Shown here piece after piece: positions 8,218 to 18,820 of a stretch of DNA of 64,000 nucleotides (positions are counted from its first letter, which is position 1; every line of letters starts with the position of its first letter). This DNA comes from an uncultured Acidimicrobiales bacterium. Its GTDB lineage: Bacteria; Actinomycetota; Acidimicrobiia; Acidimicrobiales; Aldehydirespiratoraceae. A program made the translations under genes and the position numbers. Under the pieces are notes generated by a model that made no database searches, was not told where the DNA came from, and worked only from the letters and a program-made list of their open reading frames with translations. The stretch is from NCBI GenBank assembly GCA_951812975.1, contig CATOTC010000001.1, forward strand, positions 900,001 through 964,000, given 5' to 3'.

Positions 8218-9366
8218 TCACCCCCCAGTCCTGGCCTTGTTGATGGCCAACTGCCACTCGGCATTCCATTCCGAGTTCAATCGTCGGGTCATGTCGTCGA
8301 TATCAGTCCCAGGGGGTATCGGCAGGATCATAGGTGATGCGCCAAGCTCTTCAGGCAGAACCTGCCACGCGATCCACTCCTCAGGGGGGACAAACAACCG
8401 CATCGCGCTACCGTCGAAATTCTCCAACTTGAGGGTTCGTATGACCTTGCGAACCCTGCCGGGATCGTCACGCGAAGGCGTTTGCCCGGGGTCGATCAAC
8501 AACACGGTTTCGCCCGAATAGAAATCCGAAGGAACCAAGCTGGTATCGAGCGACACAATTACCTCAAGTTCGCCTGGTCCAGGTCCTACCACCGATCCTG
8601 CAGGTGGAGCGTTGACCGCCGCCGCATTCTGTTCCCACTCAGCGAACCATACCGCATTCAAGAGCGATCCGAACTCCTCAGAGGTACCCCCGACAGGCAC
8701 GGGGAGGATTCTGGGAGTGCCTCCGAGAGTCGCAGGCAAGCCTTGCCAATATGCCCACTCCTCGGGTTCCAAGAACATCGTCATCGAACCGTTGTCGTAG
8801 TTCTGTAGAACAAACGACCGCAGCACCGCTTGGGGGCTGCCGGGATCCTCAGCGGTCGGCTCCACGCCCGGGTCGATGAGCAACACCTCGTCACCGTTGA
8901 ACACGCCCGACGTAGCCAGGCTCGTGTCAAATTCCACCGTTAACTCCAACTCGTTGCCCGTCGGTCCCGAATCCGGACGGATCATCATCTCACCCAACAC
9001 CACACCCCCTTGGGGGATCGATTGAGTAGCGACGAGATCGCTCAACGTCAACGGTACGTCGGCTGAGTAAGGGATGTGAGGAATCGAACCCATGACTGCC
9101 GACTCAGAGCGGAAATGTCCGGGACCAACAACTTCTCCCCTCTCGATGTCCACCGCGGCTACGAGCACGGAAGTGTGCTTGTCGAATGCAGCCGAGGTGA
9201 AATAAAATCCACCGACGCTGAGGACCAGGATGAACACACCTGCGATGACAAGAAGGATCCGTCGCGTTGCCCCCGGCAGTTGCCGACGTGCCCTCTTGCC
9301 AATGGCGGCCGCGGTTGCTGATTCGGTGGTTGCTTCCAAAGGATTCACCTCCATCAGTCTCAGCAT
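8218..9366 (-). CDS. RcpC/CpaB-like SAF-domain pilus protein with duplicated C-terminal domain
   Basis: From ATG 9366 the protein has 382 residues. It has a basic cytoplasmic start, one membrane helix (about 37-58), then an SAF-like domain (about 64-130: SVLVAAVDIERGEVVGPG and later TQSIPQGGVVLGEMM). Two copies of a domain of about 108 residues follow (about 140-248 and 267-374), each with DTSL, LLIDPG, EEW.W..LP..LG and a closing NA.W.AEW-type motif. CpaB/RcpC proteins are periplasmic parts of the Tad channel; in a monoderm the protein would sit outside the membrane. It is the first gene of the tadZ-A-B-C run. Starts at 9417 or 9354 are possible alternatives. Confidence 0.7.
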   Translation of the reverse strand: MLRLMEVNPLEATTESATAAAIGKRARRQLPGATRRILLVIAGVFILVLSVGGFYFTSAAFDKHTSVLVAAVDIERGEVVGPGHFRSESAVMGSIPHIPYSADVPLTLSDLVATQSIPQGGVVLGEMMIRPDSGPTGNELELTVEFDTSLATSGVFNGDEVLLIDPGVEPTAEDPGSPQAVLRSFVLQNYDNGSMTMFLEPEEWAYWQGLPATLGGTPRILPVPVGGTSEEFGSLLNAVWFAEWEQNAAAVNAPPAGSVVGPGPGELEVIVSLDTSLVPSDFYSGETVLLIDPGQTPSRDDPGRVRKVIRTLKLENFDGSAMRLFVPPEEWIAWQVLPEELGASPMILPIPPGTDIDDMTRRLNSEWNAEWQLAINKARTGG

Positions 9367-9601
9367 CGTGCTCGTTCCAAAACGACACTGGACGCGAACA
9401 GGATATGCCTGAATCATTGAACTACGGTTGTCAACCCGCCAAAACGTAGATTGGCGTCAGCAACGTGCAGTTGACTCGCACAGGGTGAAACAGGGTAGTT
9501 CAGACCCCAGTATTCTTGGTTTCACCGGAATCTGGGTCGGGTCTCGGCATGCAATAGCCGACACGGGCAGCCGGCCGATTAATCTCGTTTTGCCGACCCC
9601 G

Positions 9602-11626
9602 TCAGACGAGCAGCGCGTCGGTGACGACCTCGACCAGTGCAGGGCCATCGTAGGCGATCGCCTCTGCGATGGCGGAGGGCAACTGGTCGATCTCGGTGAT
9701 ACGAAAGCCCTTTGCCCCACACAGTTCAGCGAAAGCCGCAAAGTCGGGATTGTGCAGGGAGGTCTGCCAGACGTCAAAGTCAGCTGCGCGTTGTTCCTTT
9801 GAGATCTTGCCGAGTTCGCTGTTGTTCATCAGCACATGGGTGATGTTCATGCCGTACTTCACGGCTGTGGTCATCTCCATGGCGTACTGACCGAAACCTC
9901 CGTCACCGGAAACAGACACGACCGGGCGATCAGCGTATTCCGGTTGGCTCTGTGTGGCAGCCCAGCAGCCCATCGCAGCCGGCAAAGAGAAGCCGATCGA
10001 CCCGAGGTAACCCGACATCAGCACGCTCTGTTGCTGCACTTCGAAGTAGCGGCCGAACGAGTAGGTGTTGTTGCCGACGTCGACCGGCATGATGGCGTTC
10101 GGCGGCACGCAAGTACTGAGAGCATCGAACAGGGCCGCGGCGCTGATCCCTGCACCACGATCGTCCTGGCGTCGGCTGGCTTTCTCGCTGCGCCAGATGG
10201 CCCAACGCTGCGCAATCTCGTCGGCAGCGCCGGAGCGGGCGATGCCCTCACCGCAAAGAGCACCAAGCCCGTCGAGCAGCGCTTTGGCAACGACCCCCAC
10301 ATGGCCCTGCACCGGAACCGCCACAGGATGGAAACGGCCCAGAGCCATCGGGTCGAAGTCGACCTGCACGATCGGCTTGTAGTCGGCGATTCCGGTGTGG
10401 TTCGCGAACGACACCCCGAACGCCACGATCATGTCGGACTCATTCATGAACCAGCTCGCAACAGGAGTGCCGGAGCGGCCCAGCACCCCCGCCGCCAGGC
10501 GATGCTGATCCGAGATCAGGCCCTTCGCCTTGAAGGTGGTGGCGACCGGTGCATCGATGGCCTCAGCGAAGGCAACGATGTCGTCGATCCCGTCACGCGC
10601 ACCGTTGCCGATGATGACCAGGGGCCGGTCAGCCGCCGAAATCGCCTCGATCGCTGCGCTCAGCGACTCTGCGGGAGGCCCGATCTGACGGTCTCCGCTG
10701 CGACCCTCGGGGGAACCCACGCGGGCGTTGTCGGCAGCCGCAAGCACCTGGACTTCGTCGGGCAGCACCAGCTGAGCCACGTCACGCTCCACCAACGCCG
10801 TCTTGCACGCCAGAGTCATCAGTTCACCGTGGTCCGATCTGGCCTGCACTGTCTGGGAGTAGCGGGCGACGTCCGCGAACGCGGCGGAGAGGTCGGTGTC
10901 TTGAAAGGCGCCACGGCCACGGACACTGCTCGGAACCTGCCCGCAGACCGCGAGCACCGGGGCGCGGTCGGTCTTGGCGTCGTAGAGCCCGGTCATGAGG
11001 TTCGTCGAGCCGGGACCCGCGATCGCGAAACAAGCCGCGAGCTTGCCGGTGAGCTTGCCGAACGCAGTCGCCGCGAACGAGGCCGCACCCTCATGCCGGA
11101 TACCGATGAAGGCAAGGTCGCCGCGTTCCTCAGCGGCGCGCAGAGCATCGGCAAAACCGAGATTGGAGTGCCCGACCATGCCGAAGACGTGGGTCACGCC
11201 CCAGTTGACCATCGTCTCGACCATCACGTCAGAGACGGTTCGCGGCCGCGCCAGCTGATGGGGCAGGGCGACATACACCCCGCCGTCGCGAACCTCGGTC
11301 CGGAATGCCGGTGGGGCGTCGGAGAAGGCCCCGGGCGGCTTGCCGTTCTTGGGCGAGTAGTCGTAGCCGTGCCAGGGACAGCGGAGCCATCCGCCCTCGA
11401 TCGACCCCTCGCCGAGCGGGCCGGCCTGATGCGGGCAGGCATTGGCCAGACAGCCGTAGCCGCCTTCGGCCGTGTGGGTCACGCAGAGGCTTTCATGGCC
11501 GATCGTGACGGTCGAGACTCGGCCCTGCGGCAATTCGTCGAGGCCCAGGAGGCGATGCCAGGAGTACTCCTCTTGGGGCAGTGCCGGTTCGGAGACCGAT
11601 GGTTGCTCGGCGATCGGGTCGTTCAC
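9602..11626 (-). CDS. Rieske [2Fe-2S] domain fused to thiamine diphosphate-dependent enzyme
   Basis: The product has 674 residues and starts with GTG at 11626, overlapping the previous gene's stop as GTGA. Residues 23-120 are a Rieske domain with Cys64/His66 and Cys83/His86 (ACPHQAG and RCPWHGYD). From about 128 it is an acetolactate-synthase/pyruvate-oxidase-like ThDP enzyme: HEGAA near 178 has the catalytic Glu position, a central FAD/ADP-type domain follows, and the Mg-ThDP motif runs from GDGG (574) to NN (601-602). Such enzymes cleave or condense 2-oxo acids. A fused Rieske centre suggests electrons leave through iron-sulfur. Substrate is unknown. The partner gene just upstream has the same type of N-terminal fusion. 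Confidence 0.8.
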   Translation of the reverse strand: MNDPIAEQPSVSEPALPQEEYSWHRLLGLDELPQGRVSTVTIGHESLCVTHTAEGGYGCLANACPHQAGPLGEGSIEGGWLRCPWHGYDYSPKNGKPPGAFSDAPPAFRTEVRDGGVYVALPHQLARPRTVSDVMVETMVNWGVTHVFGMVGHSNLGFADALRAAEERGDLAFIGIRHEGAASFAATAFGKLTGKLAACFAIAGPGSTNLMTGLYDAKTDRAPVLAVCGQVPSSVRGRGAFQDTDLSAAFADVARYSQTVQARSDHGELMTLACKTALVERDVAQLVLPDEVQVLAAADNARVGSPEGRSGDRQIGPPAESLSAAIEAISAADRPLVIIGNGARDGIDDIVAFAEAIDAPVATTFKAKGLISDQHRLAAGVLGRSGTPVASWFMNESDMIVAFGVSFANHTGIADYKPIVQVDFDPMALGRFHPVAVPVQGHVGVVAKALLDGLGALCGEGIARSGAADEIAQRWAIWRSEKASRRQDDRGAGISAAALFDALSTCVPPNAIMPVDVGNNTYSFGRYFEVQQQSVLMSGYLGSIGFSLPAAMGCWAATQSQPEYADRPVVSVSGDGGFGQYAMEMTTAVKYGMNITHVLMNNSELGKISKEQRAADFDVWQTSLHNPDFAAFAELCGAKGFRITEIDQLPSAIAEAIAYDGPALVEVVTDALLV

Positions 11627-13233
11627 TTTGCTACTCCTCCGTATGCGATACCCGTGAGTTGGGCCATGTCTGAGTCGAAGGTTGTGAGATCGTCGGTGCA
11701 GAACTCGCGCAGATGGGTGTGCCCGCAGGCTCGTGCCAGAACACCCATCAGTTCGGTGCTCGCAGCAAAGAACCGTTCTAGCCGAAGCGCCGCCTCTTGA
11801 ACGGGCAGGCGCGCCCGCAGTTCGGGCTTCTGGGTGGCTATTCCTACTGGGCAGTTGTTGGTGGAGCAGGCACGCATGCCGATGCAGCCGATCGCCTGCA
11901 TCGCCGAGTTCGACACCGCCACCGCGTCGGCGCCGAGCGCAAGAGCCTTGGCGAAGTCTGTGTGGGTTCTGAGCCCGCCGGTTACGACCAGGGTGATGTC
12001 TCGCCGACCGCGGGAGTCGAGGTGGCGCCGTGCCCGTGCCAAAGCCGGGATCGTCGGCACTGAAATATGGTCACGGAAAACCACAGGTGCAGCACCGGTG
12101 CCTCCGCCGCGGCCATCTAGGATGATGTAGTCAACTCCGACCCGCAGCGCTGCGTCGATGTCGTCCTCGATGTGTTGAGCCGACATCTTCACCCCGATCG
12201 GCACCCCGCCGGAGACCTCCCTGACCTGATCGGCAAAACGCCGATAGTCGTCTTCGCAATCGAATTCCACGAACGTTGAGGGAGAAATCGCGTCGGTGCC
12301 AGGCTCCAACCCCCGCACCTCGGCGATCTTGCCCTGGACCTTGATGCCCGGCAGATGCCCTCCTGTTCCGGTCTTGGCCCCCTGTCCGAGTTTGAAGTGG
12401 AAGGCCTGCACATCTGCGACCTTGTCGATCGACCAGCCGAACTTTCCGCTGGCCATCTCGTAGAAGTAACGCGAACTCTCTGCCTTCTCTTCTGGCAGCA
12501 TCCCGCCCTCTCCTGAACAGATCCCGGTTCCTGCCAACTCTGCGCCGCGGGCGAGCGCCATCTTGGCTTCCTCCGAGAGCGCCCCGAAGCTCATATCGCT
12601 CACGAACAAAGGGATGTCGAGGCCCAGCGGACGCTCAGCGTTGGGCCCGATGACCACCTCGGTGCCCACATCCACATGGTCGAGCTGGGGCTTGCGTGCC
12701 AACTGCGCCGTCACAAACTGGATGTCGTCCCATTTGGGGAGCTGATTCCGCTCGACACCCATCGACACGACGGGCCCGTGGTGACCGAGATAGTCGAGCC
12801 CCTCGTTGGCCAACCGTCGGATCAAACCCACGTGGGGCTCAGCCGGGTCGCCGTGGGGATCTTGAAACACGCCCTGGTAGGCGTCCCGGTCGAAGGGTTG
12901 GGGATGTTCCTTGGTCCACGCCTGAATCTCGTCGAGATCAACGAGCAGATTGTCGCCGTCCACCCACGACGCGAACATGGCGAGCCGCTCAGCGTTGTCA
13001 TAACTCGACACGCCGGTGTGAAAGACATAGTCCCAACCGTGAAGTCCGCAGATGAGGTTGTCTCCGCTGACTCGACCATCAGCCATCAGCGCACCGCGGT
13101 GCAAGCAGCGTCCGTAGAGCACCGAGTGGTTGTCGTCGAAACGAACGACAACCAGGTCGACCCCGTCGACTATCGCCCCGACCGGTTCACGATCAGGTAC
13201 ATCGGACCAAGTAGCGATCTTCACAGGGCGCAT
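11623..13233 (-). CDS. Rieske [2Fe-2S] domain fused to glutamate-synthase-like FMN domain
   Basis: This 536-residue protein starts at ATG 13233, behind AAGGAG five bases away. Residues 1-105 are a Rieske domain (Cys43/His45, Cys62/His65). From about 145 it is the FMN-binding barrel of the glutamate synthase family: SGEGGMLPEE, KLGQGAKTGTGGHLPG, GVKMSAQHIEDDID and LDGRGGGTGAAP are all conserved. A CIGMRACSTNNCPVG segment places three Cys as in the [3Fe-4S] site of glutamate synthase. There is no glutaminase domain. It probably transfers electrons between the Rieske, FMN and 3Fe-4S centres. The gene is coupled to the ThDP fusion downstream, so the two likely form one redox system. Confidence 0.8.
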   Translation of the reverse strand: MRPVKIATWSDVPDREPVGAIVDGVDLVVVRFDDNHSVLYGRCLHRGALMADGRVSGDNLICGLHGWDYVFHTGVSSYDNAERLAMFASWVDGDNLLVDLDEIQAWTKEHPQPFDRDAYQGVFQDPHGDPAEPHVGLIRRLANEGLDYLGHHGPVVSMGVERNQLPKWDDIQFVTAQLARKPQLDHVDVGTEVVIGPNAERPLGLDIPLFVSDMSFGALSEEAKMALARGAELAGTGICSGEGGMLPEEKAESSRYFYEMASGKFGWSIDKVADVQAFHFKLGQGAKTGTGGHLPGIKVQGKIAEVRGLEPGTDAISPSTFVEFDCEDDYRRFADQVREVSGGVPIGVKMSAQHIEDDIDAALRVGVDYIILDGRGGGTGAAPVVFRDHISVPTIPALARARRHLDSRGRRDITLVVTGGLRTHTDFAKALALGADAVAVSNSAMQAIGCIGMRACSTNNCPVGIATQKPELRARLPVQEAALRLERFFAASTELMGVLARACGHTHLREFCTDDLTTFDSDMAQLTGIAYGGVAK

Positions 13234-13395
13234 GTCGGCTCCTTCATTGTCCAATTCAATTCCAGTTCCAAAGAATCGCACCACTCTGTCACGTTCCGCG
13301 CCGAAACTCGCACAAACTCAAGTAGTTCGGAGTACGCGCAGCGATAACCTCGTTTGGAGCTTTGCGAATCCTCTCCCTAGTGAACCGGAGCTTTC

Positions 13396-14139
13396 ATGAA
13401 CGATGCACCCGTTTCTGTTGACACCGCGGCCCTCGCCGTTGAAGCCACAAAGATCTATGGCGAAGGCGACACCGAAGTCCGAGCCCTCGACGGCATCGAC
13501 GCCTACTTCGAGCAGGGCCGCTTTACCGCCATCATGGGCCCGTCGGGTTCGGGCAAATCCACGCTCATGCACTGCCTCGCGGGACTCGACACGCTGAGCG
13601 GTGGTCAGGTCTACATCGGCGCCACCGACCTTTCGAGTTTGAGCGAACGGGATCTGACCCTGCTGCGCCGCGACAAGGTCGGGTTCGTGTTCCAGGCCTT
13701 CAATCTCGTGCCGACGCTCTCTGCGCTCGAGAATATCACCCTGCCGATGGACCTCGCAGGCGACGACCCCGACGAGGCATGGCTCAACCACGTGGTCGAC
13801 ACCGTCGGTCTGGCCGACAGGCTGACCCACCTGCCGAACGAACTGTCCGGCGGACAGCAGCAGCGAGTGGCGGTGAGCCGGGCGTTGGCCAGCCGCCCTG
13901 AGATCATCTTCGCCGACGAACCCACCGGCAATCTCGACTCGACATCTGGCAACGAGATTCTGCAGTTCATGCGGGACGCTGTCGACAATCTGGGCCAGAC
14001 CATCGTGATGGTCACGCACGATCCGCTGGCCGCCGCGTTCGCGGACCGGGTGATCTTCCTAGCCGACGGCAAGGTCGTCGACGAGCTGCTCGACCCGACC
14101 GCCGAGCAGGTTCTGGACCACATGAAGCAGTTGCACTGA
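13396..14139 (+). CDS. ABC transporter ATP-binding protein (MacB/LolD type)
   Basis: A 247-residue ATPase with Walker [10 protein letters not shown] (48-56), Q-loop [11 protein letters not shown], signature [16 protein letters not shown], Walker B IIFADEPT with the D-loop GNLDS, and the switch His in MVTHDP. The spacing and the [12 protein letters not shown] stretch are those of the MacB/LolD/FtsE group, which couples to FtsX-type permeases. The partner permease starts in the last base of its stop codon (14139). Substrates could be lipids, peptides or cell-envelope stress signals. Nothing here narrows this down. Confidence 0.9.
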   Translation: MNDAPVSVDTAALAVEATKIYGEGDTEVRALDGIDAYFEQGRFTAIMGPSGSGKSTLMHCLAGLDTLSGGQVYIGATDLSSLSERDLTLLRRDKVGFVFQAFNLVPTLSALENITLPMDLAGDDPDEAWLNHVVDTVGLADRLTHLPNELSGGQQQRVAVSRALASRPEIIFADEPTGNLDSTSGNEILQFMRDAVDNLGQTIVMVTHDPLAAAFADRVIFLADGKVVDELLDPTAEQVLDHMKQLH

Positions 14140-17100
14140 TGATCTTCAAGCTGATCCGACGCAACATCTCAGGCAAGCCCTTCCGCTTCCTGCTCACCTG
14201 CTCCGCGGTGACGCTCGGGGTGATGTTCACAGTCGGCGTGTTCGTGTTCACCGACGGGTTGCGGGCGACTTTCGGAAGCATCGCCGAAGACATCGACGGT
14301 GACACCGAGTACGCGGTCCGCTCTGAAGTCGATTTCGGTGAACGGGAAATCGTCGGCACGCTACTCGACGACGACATCGTCGATCTTCTCAACAGCATCG
14401 ACGGCGTTGCCGGCGTGCAACCGCAGATACTCAAGTTCGGGTCCGTCCCGATCGACGGCGACGGTGAGGCGCAGACAGCCAACACCGCCCCCAATCTCGG
14501 TGTCAACTGGCCCGATCAGAGTTCCATCCCGCTGTTGTACATCAAAGAGGGGCGACCTCCGCAAGGCCCCGGAGAGTTCACCCTCGACACTGATGCGTTC
14601 GAAGCCGGCAACTTTGTCATCGGCGAGACGTACACCGTCGTGAACCCGGCCGGTCCGGGTGACTTCGAGCTGGTAGGCACCTTCTTCTATGCGTCGCCGG
14701 ACGAGAACGCGGCGGTCGGGGCGAAGCTCGTCGCCTACGAGACGGCCACCGCCCGCGATGTCATCAACCTCGGAACGGGCTATGACCAGATCGCATTCGA
14801 GACTCGCGGCGCAGACTCAGAAGCGATCGCCGATTCGGTGGCAGCCGCTCTCCCCGCCGGGGTCGAACTCGTCACCGGTGAACAACTAGTTGAGGAACAG
14901 ACCGAGGAGTTCGAAGAGTTCATCGGCTTCTTCCAGACATTCATGCTGGTGTTCGCCTTCATCATCCTGGCGGTCTCTGCCTTTGTGATCTTCAACGTCT
15001 TCACGATCCTCATCGGTCAGCGAATCCGAGAACTCGGTCTGTTGCGCGCAATCGGAGCGAGCGGGACACAGGTCACCGCGGCCCTGCTGGGCGAGGCGCT
15101 GCTGGTCGGCGTCTTTGCTACCGTGGTCGGCACGGGACTGGGGATCGGTTTCGGTGTGGGACTGCGCTGGTTGTTGGGGCAGCTCGACTTCGGTCCCAGC
15201 GGCAACGAACTCCTGCTCGAACCATCGACGTTCGCGTGGGGCATCGCCGTGGGGATCGGCGTGACCATGGCGAGCGCTATCGCTCCGTCGCTGCGCGCCC
15301 GCCGGATCAGCCCGATGGCAGCGCTGCGTGAGGACGCCCGCCTGTCTCGTCATGTGCCCGAGGCGCATCTGGTGGTCGGCGGGTTCGTGACCATGACCTC
15401 GTGGTTCGTCGCGGTCGTCGGCATAGCCACCGGCGACTGGTGGTGGATCCTCGGCTTGGGCGCGGCCGCGGCTGTAGGCAACGCCTTCGGTGTCCGACGT
15501 CTGGCGCCGAGGTTCGGACGCTATGCGACACTCGGGTTCGGCCTAGTGATGATGATGCTGGCGCTTCTGCTCGACCTGGGGATCGTCGCCGTTCTGTCGC
15601 TGGTGGGCCTTTCCGCGCTCACAATCTTCCTGGGCGTCAACAGCATCAGCCCGATTCTGGCCCGTCCCATGAGCAATTTCATCGGGCGCTGGCCGTTGGC
15701 GATCCTGTTGGGGATCACCGGCGTCGCCACCGCTGCGGCAGGGTTTCTTGCCACGTTGGGGGCGCTGTATTTGGTGCTCCTGTCGATCATCGATCTCGTG
15801 AGTGACTTCGACGGCGCCGGTATCGTCGGGTTGCTCGGGTCGCTGGCGTTGATTCCGTTGACCCTGCTGGTCGTGATCGTGGGAGTGCGGGGAGTCGACG
15901 CGGCGTTCATCATGGGCTGGAAGCTCCGCTGGGTGGCAGCAGGCGTCGTTCTGTTCTTCGTGGGTTCGATCGGCGCGGTCATGGTCTTGACCGGTCTGGT
16001 TGCGATCATGACCGCCGACTGGACCTCGGTAGTCTTGATCCCGATAGGAGCCGCGGTCTTGGCGGTGGTCGTCTGGCTGCGCCGTTGGCTGCCCGGCAAG
16101 CTCAAGTCGAATGGCCGCATGGCCCGCGAGAATGCCGGCCGCAACCCGAGGCGCAGTGCTTCGGCCGCTGCGGCTCTGATGATCGGACTGGCTCTGGTCA
16201 GCACTGCCGCTGTGGTCGCGGCCTCCTTCAAAGCCACCTTCGCCGACGTGCTCGAAGAGTCGGTCACGTCCGACTGGTTCGTATCGCCGTCGAGCGGCGG
16301 CGGTCCGGATTCATCTTTCAGCCCCAAGTTGGCCGATGACCTCGAACAGCTCGACGAGGTCGACACCGTGGTGCGGTACCGCTTCGCGTTCGAGGCATAC
16401 CGGACGGTCTTCGACGACAACGTTCGAGACTCCTCGGCTGCCGACATGGCCGCCTCGGTCAGCCACATCGACCCTGATTTCGTTGCGCTCGACGAGTCGC
16501 TGCTCGACCGCAACGCAATCTGGATCCACGAGGACATGGCCGACGACAACGACTTCGACATCGGTTCGACGTTCGACATCGAGTTCCCCGACCTGAGCCT
16601 CGAGACCGTGACCGTGGCCGGGATCTTCACCGATTCGAGCATCTATGGAAACCGGGTCATCTCCTTGGAGATGTGGGCCGATCAGTTCCCCTCCAGCCAG
16701 GACCAGTTCATTTCCATCAACGTCAGCGACGGGGTCGACGAAGAGCAGGCCCGCGCGGCATTGGGGAGATTCACCGACGAATACCCGACGCTCAACGTCG
16801 ATACGCCAGAAGAGTTCCAGGACCGCCAAGCCGGCCAGATCGATCAGGCCCTGATCGTGATCAATGTGCTGGTGGGCGTTTCGGTCGTGATCGCGCTGCT
16901 CGGAATCGCCATCACCCTGGCTCTGTCGGTGTTTGAACGGACCCGCGAGCTCGGCCTGGTACGCGCCGTCGGCATGACCACCCGGCAGATGCTGCGGATG
17001 GTGCTGTTCGAAGGGGCGATAATCGCCGGGTTCGGAGGCGTGCTCGGCATCCTGTTGGGAACGGCCTTCGGCAGCGCCGCGGTCACCGTCATGCCCGACG

Positions 17101-17243
17101 ATTTCATTCGCGCGCTCGACATCCCTGTGACGAATCTACTGTTGTACCTGGTTGCGGCCGCCATCGCGGGTATCGCCGCGGCGATCGTCCCAGCCCGCCG
17201 AGCCGCCCGCCTCAACATCCTGGACGCCATCGCCCAAGGCTGA
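14139..17243 (+). CDS. FtsX-family ABC permease, large two-domain form
   Basis: A 1034-residue membrane protein. It starts with one helix (about 18-37), a large extracellular domain, then an FtsX core (about 265-400) with [21 protein letters not shown] middle hydrophobic block of about eight segments (about 415-640) follows, then a second extracellular domain and a second FtsX core near the C-terminus ([20 protein letters not shown]). This is the long actinobacterial layout with duplicated MacB-PCD and FtsX modules. It overlaps the ATPase gene by one base and works with it, probably as a mechanotransmission-type transporter rather than a classical pump. Confidence 0.85.
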   Translation: MIFKLIRRNISGKPFRFLLTCSAVTLGVMFTVGVFVFTDGLRATFGSIAEDIDGDTEYAVRSEVDFGEREIVGTLLDDDIVDLLNSIDGVAGVQPQILKFGSVPIDGDGEAQTANTAPNLGVNWPDQSSIPLLYIKEGRPPQGPGEFTLDTDAFEAGNFVIGETYTVVNPAGPGDFELVGTFFYASPDENAAVGAKLVAYETATARDVINLGTGYDQIAFETRGADSEAIADSVAAALPAGVELVTGEQLVEEQTEEFEEFIGFFQTFMLVFAFIILAVSAFVIFNVFTILIGQRIRELGLLRAIGASGTQVTAALLGEALLVGVFATVVGTGLGIGFGVGLRWLLGQLDFGPSGNELLLEPSTFAWGIAVGIGVTMASAIAPSLRARRISPMAALREDARLSRHVPEAHLVVGGFVTMTSWFVAVVGIATGDWWWILGLGAAAAVGNAFGVRRLAPRFGRYATLGFGLVMMMLALLLDLGIVAVLSLVGLSALTIFLGVNSISPILARPMSNFIGRWPLAILLGITGVATAAAGFLATLGALYLVLLSIIDLVSDFDGAGIVGLLGSLALIPLTLLVVIVGVRGVDAAFIMGWKLRWVAAGVVLFFVGSIGAVMVLTGLVAIMTADWTSVVLIPIGAAVLAVVVWLRRWLPGKLKSNGRMARENAGRNPRRSASAAAALMIGLALVSTAAVVAASFKATFADVLEESVTSDWFVSPSSGGGPDSSFSPKLADDLEQLDEVDTVVRYRFAFEAYRTVFDDNVRDSSAADMAASVSHIDPDFVALDESLLDRNAIWIHEDMADDNDFDIGSTFDIEFPDLSLETVTVAGIFTDSSIYGNRVISLEMWADQFPSSQDQFISINVSDGVDEEQARAALGRFTDEYPTLNVDTPEEFQDRQAGQIDQALIVINVLVGVSVVIALLGIAITLALSVFERTRELGLVRAVGMTTRQMLRMVLFEGAIIAGFGGVLGILLGTAFGSAAVTVMPDDFIRALDIPVTNLLLYLVAAAIAGIAAAIVPARRAARLNILDAIAQG

Positions 17244-17280
17244 GCGGGCTGAAACCGGGCCTTGTAAACCGATACGCGGG

Positions 17281-18729
17281 TCAGTCGTCGCGGAGGATGT
17301 CTACGTCGTGGGGGTGGCTCTCACGCAGACCGGCGCCGGAGATCCGCACAAGACGGGTGCGATGTTGCAGGTCAGCGAGGCTCGCAGCGCCCGCGTAACC
17401 CATCCCGGAACGCAGTCCTCCAGTCAGCTGGCCGACAAGCTCAAAGAGCGGCCCGGCGTAGCGCACGCGGGCCTCCACTCCCTCGGCAACATGCTTGCCT
17501 GGGGTTTGCCCGGTCCCGTAGCGGTCGCTGGCACGCCCGCGCATGGCACCCGCCGAACCCATGCCGCGATACGTCTTCCACATAGCACCCTCGACGAGTT
17601 CAAGCTCTCCTGGCGCTTCGTCCACGCCTGCCAACAGGTTGCCGAGCATGACCGCGTCGGCACCGGCGACAAAGGCCTTGACAATGTCGCCCGAAGCAAC
17701 CACCCCACCGTCGGCGATCAGCGGGACCGACAGCTCGCGGGCGACCTGAGCACAATCGTGAATGGCGGTCATCTGCGGCATACCCGCACCCGAGACGACC
17801 CGAGTCGTGCAGATACTGCCCGCCCCCACACCAACCTTGATGACATCGGCTCCGGCGGACGCCAACACCTCGACACCTTTTGCGGTGACGACGTTTCCGC
17901 CTACCACTAGCACCTCAGGCCATGCCGACTTGATCGTGCGCACCGCGTTGACGACCCCCGCGGTGTGCCCATGGGCAGTGTCGACGACCAGCATGTCGAC
18001 TCCGGCAGCAACCAGAGCCTCTGCCCGTTCGGCGGTGTCGTTGACCCCTATCGCCGCGGCGACCCTGAGCCGCCCAGCGTCGTCGAGAGTACTGTCGGGA
18101 TACTCGATCCGCTTGGCGATGTCCTTCACCGTGATCAAACCCGCGAGGACCCCGTCGTCGTCAACCAACGGGAGTTTCTCGATCCGGTGACGGTGCAGGA
18201 TCGCCACTGCTTCGTCCAGATCTGTTCCCACGGGGGCAGTGACCAACGGTTCCGCTGTCATGAAGTCAGTCACAGGTTTCGAGTACTCGTCTGCGGTGCA
18301 GAAACGGACGTCCCGGTTGGTCAGGATGCCGACCAACCGCCCGCCCGATTCGCATATCGGCACCCCACTGATCTTGTGGCTCGCCATCAATTCTTCGGCG
18401 TCGTTGAGCGTGGCTTCTGGAGAGAGGCTGATGGGCGACGCGATCATTCCCGCCTGGGCCAGTTTCACCCGTTCGACCTCTTGGGCCTGCTCGGAGGCGG
18501 TGAGGTTCCGGTGCAGCACACCGATCCCACCCGCCCGGGCGATCGCGATGGCGAGGGGGGCTTCGGTGACCGTGTCCATGGCCGCGGACATCAGAGGCAC
18601 TCTCAATTCGATCCCCGCGAGCATCGTGGTCAAGTCGACATCAGCAGGCAGCACCTCGCTCCAACCGGGCACGACCAGCAGGTCATCGAAGGTGAGGGCT
18701 TCGTGACCGGCAAACACCTCGTCGTTCAT
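17281..18729 (-). CDS. guaB: IMP dehydrogenase
   Basis: This 482-residue protein has the full IMPDH layout: an N-terminal barrel part with LTFDDLLVVPG, a CBS pair at about 95-210, then the catalytic loop GAGSICTTR with Cys307, the GADAVMLGNLLAG phosphate site, and the mobile flap region YRGMGSAGAM...RYGTG. It oxidises IMP to XMP with NAD, the first committed step to GMP, in the cytosol. The length is normal. It converges on the FtsX-type permease gene, with only 37 bp between the two stops. Confidence 0.92.
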   Translation of the reverse strand: MNDEVFAGHEALTFDDLLVVPGWSEVLPADVDLTTMLAGIELRVPLMSAAMDTVTEAPLAIAIARAGGIGVLHRNLTASEQAQEVERVKLAQAGMIASPISLSPEATLNDAEELMASHKISGVPICESGGRLVGILTNRDVRFCTADEYSKPVTDFMTAEPLVTAPVGTDLDEAVAILHRHRIEKLPLVDDDGVLAGLITVKDIAKRIEYPDSTLDDAGRLRVAAAIGVNDTAERAEALVAAGVDMLVVDTAHGHTAGVVNAVRTIKSAWPEVLVVGGNVVTAKGVEVLASAGADVIKVGVGAGSICTTRVVSGAGMPQMTAIHDCAQVARELSVPLIADGGVVASGDIVKAFVAGADAVMLGNLLAGVDEAPGELELVEGAMWKTYRGMGSAGAMRGRASDRYGTGQTPGKHVAEGVEARVRYAGPLFELVGQLTGGLRSGMGYAGAASLADLQHRTRLVRISGAGLRESHPHDVDILRDD

Positions 18730-18820
18730 CGTTCAACAATAGACACCTCCAAGCGCCGAAACGCGCTTTAGCCCGCAGTCTGTACCGCCAGAAGTTCCCA
18801 GCATCGACAATACTGCTCCA

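Noticed and set aside
9836..11800. Long plus-strand frame of 654 codons
   Set aside because: It lies antisense to the Rieske-ThDP gene with motifs on the other strand; a GC-rich shadow.
15521..16642. Minus-strand frame of 373 codons
   Set aside because: Antisense to the FtsX-like permease; Ser/Thr/Arg-rich as typical for shadows.
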